DNA of 64,000 nt from Brachypterus glaber. Its lineage: Eukaryota; Arthropoda; Insecta; Coleoptera; Kateretidae. Numbering within the stretch: position 1 is the stretch's first letter; the number at the start of each line of letters is the position of its first letter. The stretch spans positions 29,521,415 through 29,585,414 of the forward strand of contig OY294049.1 in NCBI GenBank assembly GCA_958510825.1. Reading direction: 5' to 3'. The notes below the pieces were generated by a model that saw nothing but the letters and a program-made list of their open reading frames with translations, did not search any database and was not told where the DNA came from. Below, in pieces: positions 34,561 to 44,163 of the stretch. Position numbers and translations under genes: made by a program.

Positions 34561-34702
34561 GGGAGCGTTCAAGTATTACGTAACGCAAATTTTGATCATT
34601 TTGGACCCCCCCCCCTGTAACGCTATTTTCCTATACCATTAACATAGGCGTAACACTCCAAAATGACCCCCTAGGAGCGTTACGTAATACTTGAACGTTC
34701 CC
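34561..34702. mobile_element. PIF/Harbinger-like MITE H, complete, 142 bp
   Basis: Ends GGGAGCGTTCAAGTATTACG and CGTAATACTTGAACGTTCCC, with TTA on both sides (34,558-34,560 and 34,703-34,705). A 3-bp TWA duplication and GGG termini are known for PIF/Harbinger elements. The interior has complementary C-rich and TGACCCC parts. Related copies or halves are at 20,424, 46,390 and 50,327. Confidence 0.85.
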
Positions 34703-34705
34703 TTA

Positions 34706-36097
34706 GCGAATTTCGCGTCATTTGCCTTTGGTTTCAAAAATCACATGGTGGCGCCATGTAGCGGCTAAAAACGGAATTAAGCCAAAAGTCCCATTGTTTA
34801 TCTACTAACCGGAACCGGAAGTTGCTGACCCACACCATTTCGGCGGCAGAGCTTCTCAAAATCTTTTTCGAAAGAGGAAAAAGAAAGAAGGAAATTAATG
34901 AAAAAAGGCAGCAATTTACAGGCGCTATATTTGTTGCCCGAGCTCTATGCCGTCGCCAAAAAGTCCCGATCATGACCTAAGGTCCGAAGGCCTTTTACCT
35001 ACCCAACCAGCTTCCTCTTCCGCCCCTTACCGGCTATAACTGTGGTTCAGAGCCCTACAAGTTTAAATCTGGGGGGTGGCGACCAGTCCAGACTGGCTAC
35101 CGGTTCGGTTTGGGTTTCTTTTAGGGTAGGCTAAGGATACAAAATACAGATCCCACATACTTGAAAAATGACTCGGAAAAAAATTGTATATATTTTTTTA
35201 TTTATTTTTTTTATATAGGCCAAAATCGGTATGTGCTCCCTAAATTTGACACGCCCCTACCAAAAAAAAATCGATTTTAGCCAGTCACACTCTTTTTGGT
35301 CCACCCAGTAGTTCTAATGCACAAGCGATTCGCATGGCATCTTTCATACATATTTTACTGGCTATTTATACATTTGACATAACATAATCTAACTCTTTGG
35401 TTTAGGTCAGTTTTTTCGCCTGTTTGATATTTTTAATGCTAATGGGGGGCTGCGGGTAGAATACAATTCTGACAAAAAATTTACATTAAAAGCTTTAAAA
35501 ACCCTAAAAAACAGGACGTATAAAGAGCCTCTTACAAAATTTTAACACGTACACCGCCACCATGAGATTACCAAGCGTTTTTAATATTATGTGATGTGAT
35601 TATTTTCGTGTTTTGTACGTAAAATTCAAAAAAATTACATTCTTTACGGGGTTTCCATTTTTTCTGGCTTAGCAGGCCACGTTAAATTTTGTGCCATATA
35701 AATATATAGAATCCAAGGCACTAGGTACCATAAAACCACAGATCACTAAAGCATAGTTCATGGCTTGACACGCTCCCACAATGGCTAATTTGAGGCACTA
35801 AATACGTATCACGTTTTACAAACAAGGTCTTGCAAAATTTTATATTTGTGTGTGCAATTTCTTCCTTTCAGGGTTTAAAAGAAGTATATTTGTACTTAAT
35901 TAGATAAAACAAATACTAGGTTGCGTATAAAAATTATTTTGAAACATCTCGTTTCCTATAAAAGCACTTAATATAATTACTATAGTTATTTTTATTTTAT
36001 TGTAATAAATACACTGGTCGACAACAAAAAACATATTTTCACATTATATCTGATATATCATTTTCGCTCAACTTTTTGATGCTGAACACGATTTGAC
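34706..36097. other. 1.4 kb with no recognised gene
   Basis: This stretch is somewhat less AT-rich than average near 34,740-35,140. The 79-codon minus-strand ORF (34,734-34,973) has no recognisable domain. No long inverted repeat was noticed. Because it lacks obvious transposon structure, it may be the oldest non-repetitive DNA in the window. Confidence 0.35.
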
Positions 36098-36448
36098 CTT
36101 TTTTTAATGCCTATTTCTCAGTTATTACTAAAGCTTTTAGGTTGTTTAATAGCTCAATTTGTTCTTTTTTTAATACTCATTAATTATGTGAAAACGGATT
36201 TAACTTTAAATATTTATATTTAATTTATATCTACTACTATATAAGTAAAAAACCACACCCTTGTTTTTAAACTTCAAAAAACTCGTTTTTTTTGGTGATT
36301 TTAAAAAAAGCATTTAGAAATAAAACTTTTATTTTAACATTAAATGTTAACATAACGTAACATATCAGGAAAACAAGCGATTCATTATGGAAAAATTCAT
36401 AAGTCTCCTAATTTAATTCAAGGTTCCAATACATCTGTAAAATTACAA

Positions 36449-39202
36449 ATGGACCACAAATTAGATGATTCAAATTTTAATATTGATTCTTTTGTTAATA
36501 TTCTTTCAACTTTAAAGTCGTCAGTCCCAACAATCAAGAGAATTCCAAAAGGAGCAAGAGCTGTCATTGCAGAAGAACTTTCCCTATTAATGAATAAATG
36601 CATATCAAAAAATGACCTTTTTTCCTGGGTAGCCTTATTTCTTTTCTTCTATGCTGTATTAAGAATTCCTGCTAAATCAAAACAAAAACAATCTTTAACT
36701 TCTGCCGTCAAAGTTAATTTGATTTTATGGAATAAAAACAAATTATTACCCTTGGATTCCTTGCTTAATGCATATAATTTTAACGAAAAATCTAAGAAAG
36801 CAAAGCCTCAAAAGAAAAATGAAAAATTTAATTTTATTTCTAAAAAGGTAGAATCAAAAATGTCTGATGGAGATGTAAAAGGCGCTATTAGGTTATTATG
36901 TTCCGAAGACACTCTGGCTACCAAAAATGAAGAGACTTATTTAAACTTATTAAAGAAACACCCAAGCCCTGAAACCCTTTTAAAATTTCCAGATCCTCCA
37001 GAAGTATCAAATATAGATTTTAATATCTCAGAATCTGAAATTAAAAATGCAATTTCCTTCAGGCCCGGCTCATCGGGTGGTTTGGATGCACTTAGGCCGC
37101 AGCACCTCAAGGATCTTATTAGTGATGAGCTTGGCATTTTTTCTTCAACTCTTCTTTCTTCTCTAGCTTCTTTTAGTAATCATGTTTTCCAGGGATTAAT
37201 ACCTGCTACTATTTGTCAATTTTTTTACGGGGCAAATTTATGCGCTTTTAATAAAAAAGATGGTGGAATACGTCCTATTGCGGTAGGTTTGTGCCTACGC
37301 CGTTTAGTTGCTAAGGTTATGTGTAATCGTATTTATGAGAAAATGGGAGATTTTTTAAGACCTCATCAACTTGGGTTCGGTACCAAATGTGGTGCCGAGG
37401 CTGTTACATATGCATTGCGTCGGTTCATAAATTTCAATCATTCTTCTAGTAAAGTAATACTAAAATTAGATTTTATGAACGCTTTTAATACCGTTAATAG
37501 AGACGTAATTCTTTTAAATATAAAAGAAAAATTTCCAGATTTTTTTAAATTCATTTCCCAGTGTTATAGAGATCCCTCAATCCTATCCTTTGGTAATCAT
37601 CACATACCTTCTCTTCGAGGTGTTCAACAAGGTGATCCCCTTAGCCCACCCCTGTTCTGCCTTGCAATTCAATCAATTATTACTTCGCTTTTTTCAGAAA
37701 TTAATCTTTGGTATTTAGATGATGGAACTTTAGCTGGAGATCCAGATATTGTTTTAAATGATTTTATTAAAATAATCTCTTTATGTTCAGAGTTAGGCTT
37801 AAAATTAAACTTTAAAAAGTGTGAACTTTCTGTAATATCTAAAAATAACGTTAATTCTTTAATTTTTTCTAAATTTTCGTCCATAGCTCCGGAAATTTTA
37901 CATATACCTCTTAATTCCTTTAATTTACTTGGCTGTCCTATTTCTGAAAACAAAATCTCTGAATATATCAATTTAAAAATTGACACTCTTGATCGGTTTT
38001 CTATTAATTTAAAATTGATTAATTGCCATACTGCTTACTTTTTACTAAAACACTCCTTTGCTATCCCTCGCGTCTCCTATTTGCTTCGTTGTGCCCCTTG
38101 TTGGAACGCCCCTGAGTCACTCGCTAAATATGATTCTATTTTAAATAATACACTAAAAGATATTTTAAATAGTAATATTGAATCAGATTCTTGGTTACAG
38201 AGCACATTGCCTACCAAACTTGGTGGCATGGGTATTCGCGATTCTTCTTCCCTTTGTTTTCCTGCTTTTCTTGGTTCTGTTAACGATGTATCTTCTTTAC
38301 TTGAACAAATTCTTCCTCAAAATATTTACAAATTTTCGGACTCTAATTTAGACTTTGCTTTAAATAAATGGATTTCTCTTTGTAAATTAAGTACTCTTCC
38401 TGATAATTTCCCCACAAAGCAAAAAAATTTTGATAACTTCTTTTGTCAAGTTCTCATCAATGATCTGATGCTGAGGTGTAATGATCCTAAAGGCAAGGCG
38501 CGTCTCCTAGCTCTTCAAGCTCCTGAAAGTAACGCGTGGTTAGATGCCTTGCCCTGTTCTTCCTTGGGAAATCAATTAGATGATTCCACCTTCCGCATTT
38601 CCGTTGCCCTTCGTCTTGGTATTCCTGTGTGTGAACAACACGTCTGCATTTGTAGCGAAACTGTCGATGTTTATGGCCTTCACGGGCTCAGCTGCGTAAA
38701 AAGTGCAGGTCGTTTGTCTAGGCACAGGATGATCAATGACATTATTAAGCGTTCTCTTATTACCGCAGGTTTTCCTGCTGTTTTGGAGCCGCCTGGTATT
38801 TGTCGGGGCGATGGAAAGCGTGTGGATGGAATCACCTTGATTCCTTGGAGAGGGGGCATGGCTTTATTATGGGATGCGACTTGCACGCATACTTTAGCGG
38901 ACTCATTTAAACGAACATCTGAGAAAGCTGGTTCGGCTGCAAGTAATGCGGAAAAAATAAAACACAGGAAATACTTGGAGCTGGAAGACCGCTTTGTTTT
39001 TGTACCCTTCGCTGTTGAGACCTTTGGTCCCTTTGGTGATGAAGCTAGAGATTTACTTCGGAAAATTTCCTCTAAAATTGGCAAAAAATCAAAAAGTTTC
39101 ATCACTCAAAGGATAAGCCTGGCGGTACAGAGGGGAAACGCGGCCTCCGTGTTGGGGACATTTAACGTTGAGCCGGGTTTGGACGAATTTTTTTATATTT
39201 AA
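36449..39202 (+). CDS. Intact 917-aa reverse transcriptase with restriction-like-endonuclease-like C-terminus
   Basis: ATG at 36,449 has a good insect start context (ACAAATGG), and the frame is open to TAA 39,200-39,202. Residues ~20-100 form a helical N-terminal domain with IPKGARAVIAEELS. No zinc finger or Myb motif is seen there. The RT spans ~200-470: GSSGGLDALRP, KKDGGIRPIAVG, LDFMNAFNTVNRD (Asp341), RGVQQGDPLSPPLF and WYLDDG (Asp424-Asp425). The C-terminus has a Cys/His cluster (C733, C735, H745, C749, H759) followed by E780, GKRVDG (D793) and LLWDAT (D809), a PD-(D/E)xK-like arrangement. RT followed by a Cys/His knuckle and such a nuclease is the order in R2/R4/NeSL-type elements, which cut target DNA and reverse-transcribe into it. 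Similar single-ORF proteins occur in cnidarians, molluscs and aphids as uncharacterised proteins (from memory). No break is visible, so the copy may be recent. Confidence 0.9.
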   Translation: MDHKLDDSNFNIDSFVNILSTLKSSVPTIKRIPKGARAVIAEELSLLMNKCISKNDLFSWVALFLFFYAVLRIPAKSKQKQSLTSAVKVNLILWNKNKLLPLDSLLNAYNFNEKSKKAKPQKKNEKFNFISKKVESKMSDGDVKGAIRLLCSEDTLATKNEETYLNLLKKHPSPETLLKFPDPPEVSNIDFNISESEIKNAISFRPGSSGGLDALRPQHLKDLISDELGIFSSTLLSSLASFSNHVFQGLIPATICQFFYGANLCAFNKKDGGIRPIAVGLCLRRLVAKVMCNRIYEKMGDFLRPHQLGFGTKCGAEAVTYALRRFINFNHSSSKVILKLDFMNAFNTVNRDVILLNIKEKFPDFFKFISQCYRDPSILSFGNHHIPSLRGVQQGDPLSPPLFCLAIQSIITSLFSEINLWYLDDGTLAGDPDIVLNDFIKIISLCSELGLKLNFKKCELSVISKNNVNSLIFSKFSSIAPEILHIPLNSFNLLGCPISENKISEYINLKIDTLDRFSINLKLINCHTAYFLLKHSFAIPRVSYLLRCAPCWNAPESLAKYDSILNNTLKDILNSNIESDSWLQSTLPTKLGGMGIRDSSSLCFPAFLGSVNDVSSLLEQILPQNIYKFSDSNLDFALNKWISLCKLSTLPDNFPTKQKNFDNFFCQVLINDLMLRCNDPKGKARLLALQAPESNAWLDALPCSSLGNQLDDSTFRISVALRLGIPVCEQHVCICSETVDVYGLHGLSCVKSAGRLSRHRMINDIIKRSLITAGFPAVLEPPGICRGDGKRVDGITLIPWRGGMALLWDATCTHTLADSFKRTSEKAGSAASNAEKIKHRKYLELEDRFVFVPFAVETFGPFGDEARDLLRKISSKIGKKSKSFITQRISLAVQRGNAASVLGTFNVEPGLDEFFYI

Positions 39203-39296
39203 TTATATAGTTTAATTTATGTTTATTTAGTTTAGTTTAGGTTATATTAAGTTTACTTTAACATGTATTTAATTAAAGAAATATAGTAGATACTTA

Positions 39297-40086
39297 ACAG
39301 AAATTACTACAATTTATTTTAATTATACTATCGCTATAAAAAATGTCGTATTGAAACGTATTAAAACTCATTCAGACGATTCCAAAAACGTAATACTGCT
39401 GCCAACAAAATAATACTTTCTCCTATATGCATAGGTTTATTAAAATCAAAAACAAAAAAAAAATCAAAAATAATTTTTTAATTTTTTTCAAAAAACATTT
39501 TTTTTTTTCAAAAAAAGTTTCTTTTTTCGTAAAACGAAATATAAATTAAAAAAAAATATGTTTTTGAAAAAAATTGTTTTTACCCTATTTTACCCCAACT
39601 CGATTTTTACGAAAAACAATCCCAGCCTAGAACTTTGGACAATCAACCTGTGGTCCAGATTTGAAGTCTTTAGCCCGAAGCGTTCTTGAGTTCTCGTGGT
39701 CACAAATTTCCTGGACATGCAGACCGACAGACCGACCGAACGAAAGACTTTTTTTTTACGGAAATCAATTTTTTTTTAATATAAAACGTCCAGAAATGTA
39801 AAAAAGCAATAAATGTTTTTCGACATTTTTGTACTAACGCAAGACTTTCCTTGGGGAGAGTAAAATTACTTTTTAATACGCATTGGAATCGTCTCTATGT
39901 GTTTCAATGTGACATTTGTTTATAGGGATAATAATGCATGCGCCTTCATCCTGTTTTTAATATATTACATTTTTATATTTTACTTTTTTAACAGACATTA
40001 CTAAAATTAATTTTGATATAATTATAATTATAATTGTAAGTATAATAATTATAATTATATTAAAATAAATTGTAGTAATTTCTGTT
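39297..40086. repeat. Nested inverted repeat K, 3' of the RT ORF
   Basis: ACAGAAATTACTACAATTTA at 39,297 is mirrored by TAAATTGTAGTAATTTCTGT ending ~40,085. Just inside, ATTGAAACG...GACGATTCCAA (~39,350-39,390) is mirrored at ~39,887-39,920. The loop contains a degraded copy of repeat P (AAAAACAATCCCAGCCTAGAAC and a GACCGACAGACCGACC run, ~39,590-39,850). It lies between the stop codon and the right arm of J. Confidence 0.7.
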
Positions 40087-40619
40087 AAAAAAAGGAAAAC
40101 AGAAAACTGGAATATCTTAAAAACAAGGTCGCCTAGGATTATTTTTTTATTTTCATAAAATTGTTTATTATCTAGTTTTCCTGATTATAACATAACGTTA
40201 TGTTAAATGTTAAAATAAAAGTTTTATTTCTAATTGCTTTGTTAAAAATCACCAAAAAAGCGTGTTTTTCGAACTTTATAAACAAGGGTCGGGCTTTTCA
40301 CTTATATTTCGGGATTAAATTTAAAAAAGTTAAATCCGTTTTGACAGAATTAATTAGTATTAAAAAACGAACAAATTGAGCTACTAAAAAATTTAAAGCT
40401 TTGGTAATAACTGAGAAATAGGCATTAAAAAAAGTTTTTTGAAATTTTCTCGAAAACCGTTAAAGATACCTAAAAAAAACAAAATATTTTTAAAATCTGC
40501 ACAAAAAAAAGATGTTTTAGGGCTGAAAACAACGAATTACACAGGCCCACAAAAAAAAAGTGGAATGTACTTTACATGTGACTAGGCTACCCTTGTGGAT
40601 TTGGAGCCGCTGAATCCGA

Positions 40620-40985
40620 ATCCGGCCTCAGAATTTCTCCTAAACCCCACAATTTTCCCCTAGCCTAGGGAAAAAGTGCCAAATATTGGAAATTTCAGGC
40701 TCCGTTAAAGTAATATTTATCCACGGTAACGTTAATGAATTAATGCGGTTTCTACGTATTTCAAATCGCTAAGTTCGAATCCGGCATTAGAATTTTTCTA
40801 CAGTACCTCAGAATTCCCCTAGTCTAGGGAAAAAAGTTTATAACCAAGCAAAACTTGAGGTTTCACGGAGGTTTTATTTTTGCACGGAAAAGCTGGAATC
40901 TTTCCGTGTTTTGAGTAGCTGAGTTAAAATCTAGCATCAGAATTTTCCTACATTGCCTTAGAATTTCCCTAGCCTAGGGGAAAGA
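40620..40985. repeat. Degenerate tandem repeat, ~155-bp period
   Basis: TAGCCTAGGG (or TAGTCTAGGG) followed by A-run occurs at 40,661, 40,820 and 40,970 (spacing 159 and 150). Each unit also carries a TC(CG)AATC(C)GGC(A/C)T(C/T)AGAATTT-like block. Confidence 0.75.
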
Positions 40986-41039
40986 GTGGAACATTGAGAA
41001 AAACTTTAGCATCTACAGAGGTTTTAGTCAAAACTCGGC

Positions 41040-41500
41040 TTTTGGCCGTAAATTCGTAAAAATTAGTTAGGTTTTCGAGGATGCCGAAACCAAATCTGTT
41101 TGCAAAAATTCAAAATTTGAAATGGCGGATCCAGTATGGCGGCCAAATCTGTTAAAATTTATTGGATTCTGATGAAAATTGGTATTCAGGGGTTTTCGAG
41201 GTTGCTGAAACCGAATCTGTTTGTAAAACTTTTAAATTCAAAATAGCGGATCCAATATGGCGGCCAAATCTGTTAAAGTTAATTTAAAAATATTCACCCT
41301 TCACCCCCGGTGATGGAGTTTTTATTATTAGATTTAGTTTCCTCGACCCCAAAAACCCCTATATACCAATTTTGACGAAAATATTAAAAACATTTAAAAA
41401 TATTTAACCTCTCACCCCCGCGGGGGTAAAGTTACAAAAAATTTATTATTATATTCAATTTTAACAACCTTAAAAACCCCTTTATGTCAATTTTCAATTT
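41040..41500. repeat. Satellite S units, plus orientation
   Basis: Units contain TTTTCGAGG(A/T)TGC(C/T)GAAACC, then AAATGGCGGATCC and ATGGCGGCCAAATCTGTTAAA, repeated at ~41,070 and ~41,195. They are followed by units rich in CACCCCCG(C)GGGGG and AAAAACCCC. The latter type forms the arrays at 50.96-54.08 kb. Confidence 0.65.
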
Positions 41501-41840
41501 TTTCTGAAAAAATATTGTATTTTCCCCATTTGGCCCCCTGCCCCACCCCAATCTTTACCAAAAACAATCCCGATCTAGAACTTTTGGTGATATACGTGTA
41601 TGCCAAATTTCAAGTCTCTACCTTAAAGCGTTCTTTAGTTATCGTGTCCACAAGATTTCCCGGATAGACCGACCGACCTTTAGACCGACAGACCAACAAT
41701 TTTTTTGCTAGAAATTCATTTATATCGACATAAAATAAGATAAAACGCAAAAATACGCAAAAAAAATTGAACATTTTCGCACAAATACAAGGCTTTCCCA
41801 AACATTTTGAAGATTTTCAAAATGGGAAAGCAAAACGTGC
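41500..41840 (+). repeat. Repeat P, plus copy
   Basis: The segment from CCCCACCCCAATCTTTACCA to AAATGGGAAAGCAAAACGTG is found in reverse complement at 47,700-48,010 inside element O, and degraded at ~39,590-39,850. It holds the landmark blocks AAAACAATCCCGATCTAGAAC, CCAAATTTCAAGTCTCTA, AAAGCGTTCTT and a run of GACCGACC words. The 63-codon ORF here follows the repeat and is not taken as a gene. Confidence 0.75.
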
Positions 41841-42660
41841 AAAAATGCGCATATAGGCAATAAAGTACTTACTGTAGGCTACCAAATGACGTATGGTATG
41901 GTATGTATTTAAAAATCGGTTGCGTTATTCAAAGTTATTTTACATTGGAAGTGAAAACTTTCCTTAAAATATTATGTCTCTGCTAATTTAAGAGTACACA
42001 GATCGTAAGAATTAAAAAAAATTATTTATTAAATATGATATTTAATTAGTTTATACCTTTTTTAATCATTTTAATTTAAAACAGAACTTAAATGATTGCT
42101 TATTCAAAAGTATAGTATTTATTTTAACAATAAAAGCATTGAAAAAATTATATAGTTTTTTCTAGTTTAAACCTTTGTAGTAAACAAACGCTTTAATATA
42201 ATGTAATACAATTTTGACAATAATTGGCCAACTATTTCTTATTCGGTTGCCCTATTTACTTTTTGGAAATTCAAAAGTAAATTTTGTCGACTTTTTACAA
42301 AAACGCAGGTATTCTGGCCCATAGTGCTGTGTTATGGTATTGTAAATCTTTGCACATAATTTACTAAAACTATATTTTTGTTTTGCAAAAAATAAACAAT
42401 TTTATTTAGTAACGCTAGAATTTAATTATTTATTGTTTTTTCATTTTTGTTATTATTTAAATTTTGAATATCAGACTAGAAAATATTATGTATTTTGATA
42501 CTTTGTTATGTATGTCTAACAAATATTTTGTTTACTTATAAATTAGAAAAGTACTATGTACATAAATAAAAATGTTTTTTTTTCTATTTTGTGACTATTA
42601 TAAGGTCATAATCACACGCATTTTGCGTATTCTTATAGGCCCATAAGAGTTTAGAACTAT
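41841..42660. other. Gene-free AT-rich stretch
   Basis: No ORF over 60 codons and no inverted or tandem structure noticed. Confidence 0.4.
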
Positions 42661-42664
42661 TTTT

Positions 42665-42908
42665 TTTCTTTTGGGTTGGCAACAGAATCCTGCCGAGAAA
42701 TGTCAATGTCTTCCGTGTAAATTTCAACATCGCTTTAAAGTTTAGTTTTTTCCGAACTTGTGTTTTAAGTTAATTTTTACGTGTTAAAATTGGTTACTGG
42801 TTACTTGCAGTGAAAAAGAGAAGAGCTGAGTATAAAAGATATCAAAATATCGTTTGTCCTTTAAATTTCAAACATTTCGAAAATTGTAATGCCAACCCAA
42901 AAGAAAAA
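42665..42908. mobile_element. MITE with TTGGGTTGGCA-type ends
   Basis: CTTTTGGGTTGGCA near 42,668 is mirrored by TGCCAACCCAAAAG ending ~42,903. The ~240-bp interior has no ORF. GGTTGGCA-type ends are seen in mariner-related MITEs; the target duplication is not clear. Confidence 0.6.
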
Positions 42909-42989
42909 TCCCTAAATCGGTCGTCAATTTAAATGTATTTTTTTTAAATTTTAGAGCAAAATAGAAAAAATTCTATAAAGAACTCGTTT

Positions 42990-43088
42990 CATAACACGTT
43001 TTTAGCGCACTAGTACTTTAGAAAACTCGCCGCAAGCGGCTCGTCTTCTAAACTTTTACTCGTGCGCTAAAAACGGGTGTTATGAAAT
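42990..43088. repeat. ~100-bp imperfect hairpin
   Basis: AACACGTTTTTAGCGCACTAG pairs with CTCGTGCGCTAAAAACGGGTGTT, and TTTAGAAAACTCGCCG partly pairs with the CGGCTCGTCTTCTAAA side. A related, more degenerate piece (TACTCGTTTCATTATAC ... AAAACTCGCC) is at ~31,755-31,815. Confidence 0.6.
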
Positions 43089-43755
43089 TATAGTCTGTTT
43101 CATCAAGCAAGAGAGTAAATTAAAAATTGCACAGTGAATATTTTCAAAACAAATTAGAATATTGGATCAGAATCGATTTTATATATTTTATAGTGATTGT
43201 ATGGAAGATGTACAGTAAAATGACGAACATGTGATTATATTGGAGTAAGAAGGGAATTTTATGTTTTTTAATCATTTATAATGCTGATAAATTTTGATTT
43301 GGAAGCAACTAACACGTGAAGAAGTTTTTATACGTACCTACAAAATTTTTTATATACTAGCGCATGCGCAAATATAATTACAAATTAGAAAAAACTGCCT
43401 TGGCAACAGCTAACACGAAAAGGAAAGAAGGAAAAGAAAAAGAAAAGGTCTTACAGAAGACTGGAAATTTTATATAATTAAAACAGGAGTGGGCATGGTA
43501 AAAAGCCAGACAAGAACCACTCTTGGTGAATTGAGTAACTAAGATAAGAGGGATCTGGCTAATTATCTCACTGAGAAAAGGCCTAAATAAAGGAAGAAGA
43601 AGAAGAAGAATATTGGATGTGCGAATGTACTGCTTAGTTTATTTTATAAAACATAACTATATTCTATACACAAACATATACTATTCAAACCTGTTGTAAA
43701 AATATTTACTGTGCGATTTTTAATTTACTCTCTTGCTTGATGAAACAGACCATAG
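43089..43755. mobile_element. MITE L, copy 1, split by a retroposon
   Basis: Left TATAGTCTGTTTCATCAAGC and right GCTTGATGAAACAGACCATA are inverted, and the arms continue through ATTAAAAAT(T/C)GCACAGT. Removing the inserted 440-bp retroposon and one 11-base duplicate leaves ~216 bp, the size of copy 2 at 58,538-58,755. TA lies at both ends. Confidence 0.8.
43168..43607 (+). mobile_element. Retroposon M, copy 1, with (GAA)n tail
   Basis: The insert is flanked by GAATATTGGAT at 43,157-43,167 and 43,608-43,618. It ends CCTAAATAAAGGAAGAAGAAG, a repeat tail. No ORF. The 5' part (43,175-43,385) is repeated in reverse complement at 63,768-63,955. The inner word CTGCCTTGGCAACA links it to the duplicated retroposons near 62.7 kb. 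It is most likely a SINE or composite non-autonomous retroposon. An internal pol III promoter was not convincingly seen. Confidence 0.8.
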
Positions 43756-44103
43756 TACTTTAATATATTATACTATTATGAAACTCAAACACAGCACGCA
43801 GTGCTTGGAAAATGTACGCTGTTTATTAAATTTCCAAATCGTCAAAAATATCCGTAGATAAAAAAAAGTTTACTTAAAATTATTTTTATCCGATCGACAT
43901 GAAATTAAAAATTTTAGATCTACAAGAGGAAGAACTTTATTTTTTATGTAAAACATCCATTTAAAAATAAAAAAAGGTATAGAGGCGCAACTTTTTAAAG
44001 AATTGTAGTAAATACAAGAAAAAGTTCTATAATTTTTAGATACAAATTCTGAAAAAAAAAATCGGTAAAAAAAGAGAAATATACCATGGAATGCGAATCA
44101 TTA

Positions 44104-44163
44104 TACAGTGCGTGTCAAAAGTCCCCCTTTAAGTTTTAAACGGCTTAGATATTACCTTGAAAT
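44104..44163. mobile_element. Possible truncated transposon end beside the USP2-like retrocopy
   Basis: CAGTGCGTGTCAAAAGTCCC preceded by TA resembles a Tc1/mariner-type end. No matching right end was found in the window. Confidence 0.3.

Larger units (their letters stand above)
36098..40438 (+). mobile_element. Element J: RT-nuclease ORF between long inverted arms
   Basis: Bases ~36,098-36,380 match the reverse complement of ~40,172-40,438. Shared words are TTTTTTAATGCCTATTTCTC, TAGCTCAATTTGTTC, AAACGGATTTAACTT, TTTTTTGGTGATTTT, AGAAATAAAACTTTTATTTT and ATCAGGAAAAC. The arms have diverged with indels, including an extra half-repeat of AACATAACGT. Between them lie the 917-codon ORF and a nested inverted repeat K (39,297-40,087). 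No target duplication could be fixed because the outer limits of the arms are soft. Whether the arms are the termini of the RT element or a foldback that it entered is undecided. Confidence 0.6.

Noticed and set aside
34734..34973. 79-codon minus-strand ORF as a possible exon
   Set aside because: No domain; splice sites could not be supported from the sequence alone.
36418..39105. Minus-strand ORFs (61-141 codons) under the RT gene
   Set aside because: Shadows of the 917-codon plus-strand ORF; no domain of their own.
36098..40438. DIRS-like element because of the inverted arms and RT
   Set aside because: No tyrosine-recombinase motif or methyltransferase-like ORF, and the RT is followed by a nuclease-like domain instead of RNase H.
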